64,000 nt of DNA from UBA3069 sp050633465 (GCA_050633465.1 JBOEGO010000002.1:310001-374000), one strand, 5' to 3'; shown: positions 24,572-33,053, counted from the first letter of the stretch. Numbers and translations are program-made. Notes: a model not told the origin generated them from the letters alone.

Positions 24572-26843
24572 TCAACAGATCCCAAACCCTAAGCGGCGTG
24601 AACGGCATATCGGCCCGCCGCACCCCGCGTTCCCACAGCGCATCCATCACCGCATTGGCCGTGGCCGCCATGGCACCCACTGTGCCCGCCTCGCCACAAC
24701 CCTTCATGCCCATGGCATTGGCCGTGGATGGCACGGCCAGCGTTTCAAATCTATACATCGGCATGTCATCGGCCCGTGGCATGGCGTAATCCATGAAACT
24801 GGCGGTCAGCATCTGCCCGTCGTCGTCATAGGCGACCCGCTCCATCAATGCCTGCCCTGCCCCCTGTGCCACGCCGCCATGCACCTGCCCCTCGGCCAGT
24901 CGCGGATTGATCAGGTTGCCGAAATCATCGACCACGGAATAGCGTTCCAGCGTCACAACGCCGGTTTCGGGGTCGATTTCCACCTCGGCGACATGGGCGC
25001 CATTGGGGTATGACCGCCCCGGCAGGGTGGCCCGCGCCTCGTGCACCAGCAGGTCCTCGCGCCCCTCGGCCCGCGCCAGTTCGGCCGCTTCGACAAAGCT
25101 GGGCGTCAGGTTGGACCCCGCTGCACGGAACCGTTCATCATCAAATGTCACCGCCCCCGCATCCACACCCATCTTTTCGGCCAGAAACGGGATAAACGCC
25201 GCCGTCATCTTATCCACCGTTGCCAGGGTCGCGGTGCTTTGCGTGGTGACAGACCGTGACCCGCCGGTGCCGCCGCCCATGGCGATCAGATCACTGTCGC
25301 CCTGCACCACGCGGATATTCTCGAACGGGATTCCCGTCTGGTCCGACAGGAACTTGGCATAGACCGTTTCATGCCCCTGCCCGTTGGATTGCGTGCCCAC
25401 ATAAATCGTCACCGTGCCATCCTCGTGAAACGCCACCTTGGCGCTTTCCGAAGGATCACCCAAAATGCTTTCGATATAGTAACTCAGCCCCAAACCGCGC
25501 AATTTCCCCTGCGCTGCGCTCGCTGCCTTGCGGGCCGCAAACCCTGCGCGATCGCTCGTTTCCTCGACCCGGTCCAGCAGCGCGTGAAAATCGCCCACAT
25601 CATATAATTCCCCCGTCGCGGTTGTATAAGGGAACGCCGCCTTGGGGATGAAATTGATCCGGTGCAGATCCCAGACATCGACACCCAGTTCACGCGCCGC
25701 ATAATCCATCATCCGCTCTAACAGATATATCGCCTCGGGGCGGCCCGCCCCGCGATAGGCATCGGTCTGGGTGGTGGTGGTGTAAAACCCCTCCACGTGC
25801 AGAAACGCATCCTGCACATCGTAAACCCCCATCAAAACCTTGGAAAACAGAACCGATTGAATCGCCTGCCCGAAATTCGAATTATAGGCCCCGATATTGG
25901 CCTTGGTATCAACACGGTAACCGATGATCTTGTGATGCTCGTCAAAGGCCAGCGCGCCCAGACTGGTCAGGTCGCGCCCGCCGTGATCCGATAGCATCCC
26001 CTCGCCGCGCTCTGACATCCAGCGCACCGGCCTGCCCAGCATTTTCGCCGCCTGCGCCACCGCGAAATATTCGGGATAGGGCGCGACCTTCATGCCAAAA
26101 CCGCCGCCGACATCGGGGATGGTGACACGCACATCGCCCTCGTCCATGTTCAACACACGGGCCAGCTGGGCCTTCATCACCCAAACGCCCTGCCCGCTAA
26201 ACCCGACATGCAACCGCTGCCCGTCATATTCGGCATAACAGCCGCGCGGCTCCATCGAATTGACGACGATACGGTTGTCCTCCACCTCCATGCGCACCAC
26301 ATGGGCGGCGCGGGCGAACGCGGCATCATTCGCCGCCTCATCCCCCATCGCCCAATCAAAGGCGCGGTTGTCAGCCAGATCATCATGCACCAAGGCCCCG
26401 CCGGGGGTGAAATCCATCTTGGCGGGCAACTCCTCGATGTCCAACTCGATCAGCTCGGCGGCATCCTTAGCCTGATCCAGCGTATCGGCCACGATCAGGG
26501 CAATCGGATCACCGACATAGCGCACCTTTTCTTCGGCCAATACCGGGCGACGCGGCGCTGCGGCCTTGGTGCCATCGCGGTTGTCCACCACCACACCGGC
26601 CATGCCCTCGGTCACACCCGCCGCCAAAAGGGCGGCGCCGGTCAACACCAGATGCACACCATCTGCGGCCTCGGCCCCGGTGACATCCAACGCATCAAGG
26701 CGCCCATGCGCCACATTGGACCGCAAAACATAGGCGAACAAGGCTCCCTCAGGCAGGGCATCGTCAATATACCGCCCCTCGCCGGTCAAAAACCGCTTGT
26801 CCTCGACCCGTGTAATCGGCTGGCTTTTCCCGAACTTTTCCAT
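24546..26843 (-). CDS. Xanthine dehydrogenase/CO dehydrogenase family molybdopterin-binding subunit
   Basis: A 765-residue molybdenum hydroxylase large subunit (CoxL/XdhB-like). The N-terminal part has RVEDKRFLTGEGRYIDD. The active-site loop is AYRGAGR at about residue 362, which marks form II CoxL-like enzymes rather than true CO dehydrogenase (AYRCSFR). The molybdenum-facing glutamate is in GCGEAGTVGA at about residue 716, and GGGFGMK is also present. Partners, an FAD-binding medium subunit and a [2Fe-2S] small subunit, are normally adjacent but are absent on both sides, so this is an orphan large subunit. Substrate is unknown (aromatic or aliphatic aldehyde, purine or similar). Confidence 0.93.
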   Translation of the reverse strand: MEKFGKSQPITRVEDKRFLTGEGRYIDDALPEGALFAYVLRSNVAHGRLDALDVTGAEAADGVHLVLTGAALLAAGVTEGMAGVVVDNRDGTKAAAPRRPVLAEEKVRYVGDPIALIVADTLDQAKDAAELIELDIEELPAKMDFTPGGALVHDDLADNRAFDWAMGDEAANDAAFARAAHVVRMEVEDNRIVVNSMEPRGCYAEYDGQRLHVGFSGQGVWVMKAQLARVLNMDEGDVRVTIPDVGGGFGMKVAPYPEYFAVAQAAKMLGRPVRWMSERGEGMLSDHGGRDLTSLGALAFDEHHKIIGYRVDTKANIGAYNSNFGQAIQSVLFSKVLMGVYDVQDAFLHVEGFYTTTTQTDAYRGAGRPEAIYLLERMMDYAARELGVDVWDLHRINFIPKAAFPYTTATGELYDVGDFHALLDRVEETSDRAGFAARKAASAAQGKLRGLGLSYYIESILGDPSESAKVAFHEDGTVTIYVGTQSNGQGHETVYAKFLSDQTGIPFENIRVVQGDSDLIAMGGGTGGSRSVTTQSTATLATVDKMTAAFIPFLAEKMGVDAGAVTFDDERFRAAGSNLTPSFVEAAELARAEGREDLLVHEARATLPGRSYPNGAHVAEVEIDPETGVVTLERYSVVDDFGNLINPRLAEGQVHGGVAQGAGQALMERVAYDDDGQMLTASFMDYAMPRADDMPMYRFETLAVPSTANAMGMKGCGEAGTVGAMAATANAVMDALWERGVRRADMPFTPLRVWDLLNGQSVAAE

Positions 26844-26966
26844 CTCGCCCCCTCGCGCTCGCTGTTTCGCGCACAGGGTAACCCGCCAGCCGCCACTGTC
26901 CAGAGGCCGCGCAGCTATGTCAGGAATTTTATGTCAGGAAAATTGACCGGATTTCCCAAAAACCTG

Positions 26967-28112
26967 TCACGTCGCCAACCCACCTACCACCACAGGCACC
27001 TCTGGCCCGTAACCGTTGAACCGCGTCGCCAGAGCCAGCGAATAGGCACCCATGCCGTGAAACAACACCCAATCGCCCTCTGCCGCATCCCGTGGCAGCG
27101 GCAGGGGGGCGGGCAAACGGTCCAGACTGTCACAGGTCGGGCCATAGGCCACACGCCCCTGCATCGCACCACCGCGCAACGCACCGTCAGGGCCAATCAC
27201 CTGCACACGGTCCATCCCCGGCATGTCGCGCCATTCGGCCAAACCGCCATAAATCCCGTCGTTCAAAAACACCGACCCATCAGCGCGAAACGCCTTGATC
27301 CGTGCCGCCAGACTGAATGCCTCGGCCACCAAGGCCCGCCCCGGCTCGCAAACCAGCGCGGGGGGATTGGCACCGAATGCGCCATCCACCTCGGCGCGAA
27401 TCAACGCGAACAACGCGCCCAGATCGGGCGCATCGCCCACCCGCTGCGCCGGAAACCCGCCCCCCACATTCAGCCGCGCCAATGTCACACCCGCACGCCG
27501 CGCCACATCGGCACAGGCACGGATATAGGCACCCCATGCCGCGCCTTTCTCGCATTGCGTGCCGGGGTGAAATGTCATCGCAGGGGTGAACCCCATGTCG
27601 GCCACACGGCGCAACAACGCCACCGCATCATCCGGCCCGACACCGAATTTGGACCCGAAATCATAAACCGCGCCCTTGACCGGCAGCTTCAACCGCACCG
27701 AGACCTCGGTCAGCCCACCCCTGGCCGCCAACAGGGGCCGCAGCTTTTCCAACTCATGGGCGTCATCCACCGATGCCGACACCACCCCCATCTGCGCCGC
27801 CAGCGCCACCTCCTCCAATGACCTGACCGGATTGTTGTAATGCAAAACGGCGGCAGGGCAGGCCGCACGCACCATGTGCATTTCAGCGACCGAGGCCACA
27901 TCAAACGCCCGCACACCGGCGCGCACCAATGCCTCCAAAACCTCGGGGCGGGGGTTGGCCTTGACCGCGAAAGTCACCAATCCGTCAAAGCCGTCAATGA
28001 ACCGGCGGGCCTGCGCCGCAACCACATCAGGGGCCATATACATGACCGCCTCGTCGGGGCGCAGCCGCATCAAATGGGATATAGGGGTGGGAAAATCGAC
28101 TGTCGCGCGCAT
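26967..28112 (-). CDS. Type III PLP-dependent decarboxylase (ornithine/diaminopimelate decarboxylase family)
   Basis: A 381-residue alanine-racemase-fold decarboxylase. The PLP lysine is Lys51 in FAVKANP. HPGTQC, LNVGGGFP and CEPGRALV follow in family order, and GPTCDSLD near residue 335 supplies the active-site cysteine and aspartate. The length, about 380, and the GPTCDSLD form favour ornithine/lysine decarboxylase, which makes putrescine or cadaverine, over LysA. It is divergent from an Lrp/AsnC regulator gene, which may control it. Confidence 0.9.
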   Translation of the reverse strand: MRATVDFPTPISHLMRLRPDEAVMYMAPDVVAAQARRFIDGFDGLVTFAVKANPRPEVLEALVRAGVRAFDVASVAEMHMVRAACPAAVLHYNNPVRSLEEVALAAQMGVVSASVDDAHELEKLRPLLAARGGLTEVSVRLKLPVKGAVYDFGSKFGVGPDDAVALLRRVADMGFTPAMTFHPGTQCEKGAAWGAYIRACADVARRAGVTLARLNVGGGFPAQRVGDAPDLGALFALIRAEVDGAFGANPPALVCEPGRALVAEAFSLAARIKAFRADGSVFLNDGIYGGLAEWRDMPGMDRVQVIGPDGALRGGAMQGRVAYGPTCDSLDRLPAPLPLPRDAAEGDWVLFHGMGAYSLALATRFNGYGPEVPVVVGGLAT

Positions 28113-28303
28113 ATCAGGGCCTCGTGCTGTTGGGGTCTTGTTGGGGGGCTTGCGGGGGTATCGGGAGGTATTGGCCGTGTGAAAGGTCGTTTTTTGATCG
28201 CTGAACAGGTGAACAGCTTTTTCTTTTCATCATGCGCGTGATTTCTGTCGATTCATCGCGGCACTTGTGACAAAATGACCCCAAATTCAGGCAGATCGAC
28301 CAA

Positions 28304-28741
28304 ATGAACGCACAATTAGACGAAACAGACCGCGCGCTGCTGCGCCAGTTGCAACAAAACGCCCGCGCCCCCGTGGCCACGCTGGCGCGCAAACTGGGGC
28401 TGGCGCGCACCACGGTGCAGGCGCGGCTGGACCGGCTGGAAACCAACGGCACCATCGCGGGATATACCCTGCGCCTGTCGGATCAATCGGCCCCGCGCAT
28501 CCGCGCCACCGCGCTGATTTCCATCGAACCCCGCGCCCAACCCGCCGTCATTGCACGGCTCAAGGCGCTGACACAGGTTGACAGCGTGCATACCACCTCG
28601 GGCCGCTGGGATCTGATCGCCGGATTGTCCGCCGCCACCACACAGGAACTGGATGAAACCCTTGATCGCATTGTCGAAGCAAAAGGCGTAAACAGTTCCG
28701 AAAGCCTGATCCACCTGTCCACCAAACTGGACCGCAATTAA
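28304..28741 (+). CDS. Lrp/AsnC family transcriptional regulator
   Basis: A 145-residue regulator with the N-terminal helix-turn-helix LDETDRALLRQLQQNARAPVA (given as LDETDRALLRQLQQ, then NARAPVA), ARKLGLARTTVQARLDRLE, and a C-terminal RAM ligand-binding domain (VDSVHTTSGRWDLIAGLSA). These proteins sense amino acids and form octamers on DNA. It is divergent from the PLP decarboxylase gene with 191 bases between starts, so regulation of amino-acid decarboxylation is a reasonable inference. It is followed closely by the DUF4202 gene. Confidence 0.94.
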   Translation: MNAQLDETDRALLRQLQQNARAPVATLARKLGLARTTVQARLDRLETNGTIAGYTLRLSDQSAPRIRATALISIEPRAQPAVIARLKALTQVDSVHTTSGRWDLIAGLSAATTQELDETLDRIVEAKGVNSSESLIHLSTKLDRN

Positions 28742-28769
28742 CGCCGCCCCCAAACCCATAGGCCCCGAT

Positions 28770-29333
28770 ATGACCGCAAACCTGCAAAACACCCTCTCTG
28801 CCATCGACGCCGCCAATGCCCATGACCCCGACACATCCGAAGGCACCCCCGCCGCGCAACTATACGGCGAACGGATGAGCGCCGAACTGCAACTGCTCTA
28901 CCCCGATGCGCCCGATGTGCTGCAAATCGCGGCGCGTGGCCAACATATCGAACGCTGGATGCTGCCACGCTCTGATTTCCCGATGGACCGCACAGGTTAC
29001 CTGACATGGCGCAAGGAACAGGGCCGCCGCCACGGCGCCCGCGTCGCCGAAATCATGGCCGCAAACGGCTATGCCCAACCCGACGCCGACCAAGCCGCCG
29101 CCATGCTGCGCAAAGAGGCGATCAAACGCGACCCCCTGACCCAATCGCTGGAGGATGTGGCATGTTTCACCTTTATCCGCTGGTATCTTGGCCCCTTTGC
29201 CGGCACGCAAGACCCCGAAAAACTTGACCGGATCGTCGCCAAAACCGCCCGCAAGATGAGCAGCAAAGCCCGCGCCCGCGCGTTGCAGGAATTCGAAATA
29301 CCCGCCTCCCTCGCCGCGCATTTCCAAAACTGA
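28770..29333 (+). CDS. DUF4202 domain protein
   Basis: A 187-residue all-helical protein of the DUF4202 family, recognised by AIDAANAHDP at the N-terminus, LYGERMSAELQLLYPDAPDVL (quoted as LYGERMSAELQ and LYPDAPDVL), ARGQHIERWMLPRSDFPMDR and LRKEAIKRDPLTQSLEDVAC. The HxxxW and the many conserved charged residues suggest an HD-like metal enzyme, but no activity is established to my knowledge. It is 28 bases behind the Lrp gene and probably co-transcribed. The stop is directly followed by the second copy of the dispersed structured element. Confidence 0.88.
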   Translation: MTANLQNTLSAIDAANAHDPDTSEGTPAAQLYGERMSAELQLLYPDAPDVLQIAARGQHIERWMLPRSDFPMDRTGYLTWRKEQGRRHGARVAEIMAANGYAQPDADQAAAMLRKEAIKRDPLTQSLEDVACFTFIRWYLGPFAGTQDPEKLDRIVAKTARKMSSKARARALQEFEIPASLAAHFQN

Positions 29334-29474
29334 AAAGGGGCAACTCCCGCCCGCTTAGCGGTTTTCATAGAAAACCCCACACGGTTGGGCCTAGCCCTCG
29401 GCTGCCGCCTTCGGGCGGTGGCACAGACAGCCAAACCACTTTTTCTTGGCAAAAATACTCGCGCCGCAGGCTCC
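29334..29474 (-). repeat. Dispersed structured element, copy 2 (141 nt)
   Basis: Second copy of the element at 20533-20667, starting right after the DUF4202 stop. The variable hairpin here is GGTTTTC-ata-GAAAACC (29360-29376). A second stem CCGCC-ttcg-GGCGG lies near 29405-29418; the equivalent place in copy 1 holds GCC-tcg-GGC. The form A motif is at 29439-29460 (minus). Confidence 0.75.
29439..29460 (-). repeat. Dispersed 22-nt motif, form A (copy 4)
   Basis: Minus strand reads GAGTATTT-N4-CAAGAAAAAG inside the structured element. This copy has no same-strand gene directly upstream. Confidence 0.8.
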
Positions 29475-29672
29475 CACACCGGCACCCGGCGGCACGCCAA
29501 AAAAGGGGGCCAGCCCCCTCGCCACATTTGCAATGCAAATGCCGCTCACCCCCGGAGTATTTGATCCAAGAAAAAGCCGCAGCCAAGGACGCACAACACC
29601 CCTGCCCTCTTTCCCCTTCGGCTCTGCTCTGCCATATTGCATGGCAACCACATAAAAAGAGCAGCAGCGCCC
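29475..29672. other. Gap before parE: hairpin, palindrome and a further dispersed motif
   Basis: With the preceding element this makes 339 bases without a gene. It contains GGGGGC/GCCCCC at 29505-29518 followed on the minus strand by TTTTTT (terminator-like), a perfect 15-bp palindrome ATTTGCA-A-TGCAAAT at 29525-29539, and a form A 22-nt motif at 29555-29576 (plus). The parE promoter should be here but no clear -35/-10 pair is seen. Confidence 0.6.
29555..29576 (+). repeat. Dispersed 22-nt motif, form A (copy 5)
   Basis: Reads GAGTATTT-GATC-CAAGAAAAAG, 222 bases 3' of the DUF4202 stop and about 100 bases 5' of parE. With copy 4 it forms an inverted pair. Confidence 0.75.
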
Positions 29673-31631
29673 ATGTCCGACGATCTCCTCTCCGGTACCG
29701 CCCCCGATGACTACAACGCCTCCTCGATCGAGGTGCTGGAAGGGCTGGAACCCGTGCGCAAACGCCCCGGCATGTATATCGGCGGCACCGATGAACGCGC
29801 CCTGCACCACCTTGTGGCCGAGGTGCTCGACAACTCCATGGACGAGGCCGTGGCAGGCCACGCCAACCGGATCGAGGTCGAACTCCACGAAGACTATTCC
29901 ATGACCATCCGCGACAATGGCCGTGGCATCCCGATTGATCCGCACCCCAAATTCCCCGACAAATCCGCGCTCGAGGTGATCCTCTGCACGCTGCACGCGG
30001 GCGGTAAGTTCTCGGGCAAGGCCTATCAGACCTCGGGCGGTTTGCACGGTGTTGGCGCATCGGTGGTCAACGCCCTGTCCGACCTGATGGTCGTGCAGGT
30101 CGCCCGCAACAAAGAACTCTATGAACAACGCTTTTCCCGTGGCATCCCGCAGGGACCGGTGGAAAAAATCGGCGCAGCCCCCAACCGGCGCGGCACCACC
30201 GTCACCTTTCACGCGGATGAACAAATCTTTGGCGCGCACCGCTTCAAACCCGCCCGCCTGTTCAAATCCATCCGCTCCAAGGCCTATCTGTTTTCCGGCG
30301 TCGAAATCCGCTGGAAATCCGCGATCAATGACGGCGAAACCCCGGTCGAGGCCACGTTCCATTTCCCCGGCGGCCTGGCCGACTACCTCAATGAAACCCT
30401 GGGCAAAACAACCGCCTACGCCGACGCCCCCTTTGCCGGCACCGTCGATTTCAAGGAAAAATTCGGCGTCCCGGGCAAGGTGGAATGGGCCATCAACTGG
30501 ACCCCGGCCCGCGACGGTTTCATCCAGTCATACTGTAACACCGTCCCCACCCCCGAGGGCGGAACCCACGTTGCCGGTTTCTGGGCCGCCGTTCTGAAAG
30601 GCATCAAAGCCTACGGTGAACTGGTCAGCAACAAAAAGGCCGCGCAAATCACCCGCGACGACCTGATCACCGGCGGCTGCGCACTGGTGTCCTGCTTCAT
30701 TTCCGAACCCGAATTCGTCGGCCAGACCAAGGACCGCCTCGCCACAGTCGAGGCACAGCGCCTTGTCGAAAACTCCGTGCGCGACCATTTCGACAACTGG
30801 CTCGCCTCCGATACCAAATCCGCGGGCGCGATCCTTGATTTCCTTGTGCTGCGCGCCGAAGAACGCCTGCGCCGCCGTCAGGAAAAAGAAACCCAGCGCA
30901 AAACCGCCACCAAAAAACTGCGCCTGCCCGGCAAACTGACCGATTGTTCGTCAAACAGCCGCGAAGGCACCGAACTGTTCATCGTCGAAGGCGACTCCGC
31001 CGGTGGCTCGGCCAAAATGGCACGCGACCGCAAATATCAGGCGATCCTGCCCCTGCGCGGCAAAATCCTCAACGTGCTGGGCGCGGCCTCCAACAAACTC
31101 GGCTCCAATCAGGAAATCAACGATCTGGCCCAGGCACTTGGCGTCGGGCTCGGCACCCGTTTCAACATCGACGATCTGCGCTATGACAAGATCATCATCA
31201 TGACCGATGCGGATGTCGATGGCGCCCATATCGCTTCGCTGCTGATGACCCTGTTCTACAGCCAGATGCGCCCGATGATCGACACCGGCCACCTCTATAT
31301 GGCCTGCCCGCCGCTCTATCGCCTGACCCAAGGCGCGCGCCGGCTCTATGTCTCCGACGACGCCGAAAAAGACGCCGCAATGGAGGCAGGTCTGGGCGGC
31401 AAAGGCAAAATCGACGTGCAACGCTTCAAAGGCCTCGGCGAAATGGACGCCAAGGATTTGAAAGAAACCACAATGGACCCGAAATCCCGCAAACTGATCC
31501 GCGTCACCATAGACGAGGACGAACCCGGAGAAACCGGCGATCTGGTCGAACGCCTGATGGGCAAAAAACCCGAATTGCGGTTCCAGTATATTCAGGAAAA
31601 TGCGAGGTTTGTTGAGGAGTTGGATGTTTGA
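29673..31631 (+). CDS. parE: DNA topoisomerase IV subunit B
   Basis: The ATPase subunit of topoisomerase IV, which with ParC decatenates sister chromosomes. The GHKL ATPase part is seen in LDNSMDEAVAGH, RDNGRGIPID and TSGGLHGVGASVVNALS. The TOPRIM part has EGDSAGGSAKMARDR and TDADVDGAHI. KLTDCSS before the TOPRIM domain is the ParE form (GyrB has KLADC). 652 residues from the ATG at 29673 (MSDDLLSG); the upstream in-frame ATG adds an unlikely extension. Confidence 0.95.
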   Translation: MSDDLLSGTAPDDYNASSIEVLEGLEPVRKRPGMYIGGTDERALHHLVAEVLDNSMDEAVAGHANRIEVELHEDYSMTIRDNGRGIPIDPHPKFPDKSALEVILCTLHAGGKFSGKAYQTSGGLHGVGASVVNALSDLMVVQVARNKELYEQRFSRGIPQGPVEKIGAAPNRRGTTVTFHADEQIFGAHRFKPARLFKSIRSKAYLFSGVEIRWKSAINDGETPVEATFHFPGGLADYLNETLGKTTAYADAPFAGTVDFKEKFGVPGKVEWAINWTPARDGFIQSYCNTVPTPEGGTHVAGFWAAVLKGIKAYGELVSNKKAAQITRDDLITGGCALVSCFISEPEFVGQTKDRLATVEAQRLVENSVRDHFDNWLASDTKSAGAILDFLVLRAEERLRRRQEKETQRKTATKKLRLPGKLTDCSSNSREGTELFIVEGDSAGGSAKMARDRKYQAILPLRGKILNVLGAASNKLGSNQEINDLAQALGVGLGTRFNIDDLRYDKIIIMTDADVDGAHIASLLMTLFYSQMRPMIDTGHLYMACPPLYRLTQGARRLYVSDDAEKDAAMEAGLGGKGKIDVQRFKGLGEMDAKDLKETTMDPKSRKLIRVTIDEDEPGETGDLVERLMGKKPELRFQYIQENARFVEELDV

Positions 31632-32828
31632 GTGGATATTGACACAATATTTGGCACTAAATTACACACCAGTGTTCTGGTCAATGGGCTTTACGTGCCA
31701 GCCAAGATATTGGCGCAAACGCTTCAGCTCTACACAGATCCGGCTCTATTTCACACCGAAGAAATGGGCCCGTACAATCTCTCCAAAAGCGGATCTCTAC
31801 TTCGAGTAAAATGCAACGGCAGATATTTCGCACTGATGTCTGCTCATCAAGTAATTGGAGCAAAATCAAATTATAACTACGAACAACTATGCCTGCACGA
31901 CAATAATGGAAAGTTGTATACTTCACATTCTGCTATCTACCCTGTCGATGACCTAGACTTCGAATTTGATGCATTACTATTTGAATTCACCGAGGTCGTC
32001 GAAGCGGGGAACCTGCAATCCAGCATTTGGCTCGACGTCAAATTAGACGAGCTTTCGCAGATATGTCCAAAGACTATGCGCACACTGTGCATCGGTTACC
32101 CAGGCCATAGAAATAATATAGATTACGAAAAAAATAGATATAGTGTTGCTCCAAATGCGATATGGGGAGAAGAAACAACTCCCTGCATAGGAGGCAACTT
32201 GGCATTCAACCCGTCCCCACCCTTGTCATACGAGCCAAGTGGAATGAGTGGCGCTCCTGTTTTTGGAATTTGGATTGAAGAGCACGTTCCCAAAATCTAC
32301 TTCGCGGGAATTGTATCCACCGCTTCCAAACACAAATTTCACTTTATACCTCGAAGGGAAATTTTATCGTTGTTTGAAGGGGTATTTTCAAAAGAGTCGG
32401 ATTTTAATGTCAGGTTTCTATTTGGTTCCTGCTTTTGTTCTTCGGGCAGCGCCCGTCCGCCGGGTGGGCGCCCCCCCCCTCTCTGGCAACCACTTAATCC
32501 CAGCCAAACACCTCCCAACCCCACAGGCCCGCACACCGAATGCAAAAGCGCCCGCCCGAGGGGGCGGACGGGCGCTGCCCGGCGGCGCAAGCGCCTTGAT
32601 TCCGGGCACGACCCAGCCATCAACGCAGCATCACGCACCCCCAAGAGCCACCGCCGCTCCACCACTCCGCTCAAACCCAACAATCCGCCCATACCCACAC
32701 CTCACGCTCCCAAACATTTGCAACCCAATACCCAACAACCAACAGCGCACGCACCCCACCCTGCCCCAAAACAAAAAGGACGCAGCCCAACAGCCACGCC
32801 CCTCTTTCATTGTTCCATAAATACCTAA
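31632..32828 (+). CDS. Trypsin-like serine protease-fold protein, AT-rich, with repeat-derived tail
   Basis: A 398-codon frame from a GTG directly after the parE stop. Residues 1-262 look like a chymotrypsin-fold peptidase. The triad candidates are His72 (LMSAHQVIG), Asp113 (FEFDALLFEF) and Ser206 (PSGMSGAPVFG), with a closing IPRREILSLFEG helix. Base composition is far below the neighbours; two 60-base lines counted within it are 32% GC, pointing to horizontal acquisition. From about residue 271 the frame enters a GC-rich palindromic element and continues as a proline-rich, low-complexity tail that does not look like evolved protein. The true stop may have been lost, or a frameshift at a run of nine C (32471-32479) may be involved. 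Function unknown; such domains occur in stress and defence proteins. Confidence 0.65.
   Translation: MDIDTIFGTKLHTSVLVNGLYVPAKILAQTLQLYTDPALFHTEEMGPYNLSKSGSLLRVKCNGRYFALMSAHQVIGAKSNYNYEQLCLHDNNGKLYTSHSAIYPVDDLDFEFDALLFEFTEVVEAGNLQSSIWLDVKLDELSQICPKTMRTLCIGYPGHRNNIDYEKNRYSVAPNAIWGEETTPCIGGNLAFNPSPPLSYEPSGMSGAPVFGIWIEEHVPKIYFAGIVSTASKHKFHFIPRREILSLFEGVFSKESDFNVRFLFGSCFCSSGSARPPGGRPPPLWQPLNPSQTPPNPTGPHTECKSARPRGRTGAARRRKRLDSGHDPAINAASRTPKSHRRSTTPLKPNNPPIPTPHAPKHLQPNTQQPTAHAPHPAPKQKGRSPTATPLFHCSINT
32443..32581. repeat. Long imperfect palindrome (REP-like element)
   Basis: The arms GGGCAGCGCCCGTCCGCC (32444-32461) and its exact reverse complement (32563-32580) flank a second, nearly matched pair, GGGTGGGCGC and GCGCCCGCCC (32549-32558). 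The loop is about 77 bases and contains a run of nine C. The element starts where the trypsin-like gene loses protein character. Confidence 0.85.
32804..32825 (-). repeat. Dispersed 22-nt motif, form B (copy 6)
   Basis: Minus strand reads GGTATTT-ATG-GAACAATGAAAG, 37 bases 3' of the small secreted-peptide gene, same orientation. It also overlaps the last codons of the long frame on the plus strand. Confidence 0.8.
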
Positions 32829-32861
32829 AACCACGGCGCAGCCCGCGCCGCCCTCACCGCA

Positions 32862-33053
32862 TCAATGGCAGTGATACGGTTTCGACCCCGCATGACAGCA
32901 CTGACCGGGGGGCGAGGATTTGCGGCATCCGCCGCCATGGCCCAATTCCTGCCCGCCCAAAACCAGTCCGGAAACCGGCGCGATACCCTGCCCCGCAGGC
33001 GCGACTCCGGCGGAAAAACACGCCGCCACAACGGCAATAAAAAGCGTCTTCAT
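32862..33053 (-). CDS. Small secreted Cys/His-rich protein (hypothetical)
   Basis: A 63-residue frame with a clear signal peptide (MKTLFIAVVAACFSAGVAPA) and a short mature part rich in Gly, Cys and His, with GGGCRKSSPPGQCCHAG and a terminal YHCH. This could bind metal. The start at 33053 fits the signal peptide, but an ATG at 33065 is also possible and the ribosome-binding site is weak (GATGG). It is divergent from the HExxH lipoprotein gene. A form B motif follows its stop. It may be a real small gene; there is no name for the family that I know. Confidence 0.45.
   Translation of the reverse strand: MKTLFIAVVAACFSAGVAPAGQGIAPVSGLVLGGQELGHGGGCRKSSPPGQCCHAGSKPYHCH

Noticed and set aside
24546..26843. 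Aerobic carbon monoxide dehydrogenase (form I CoxL)
   Set aside because: The loop is AYRGAGR, not AYRCSFR, and CoxM/CoxS are missing.
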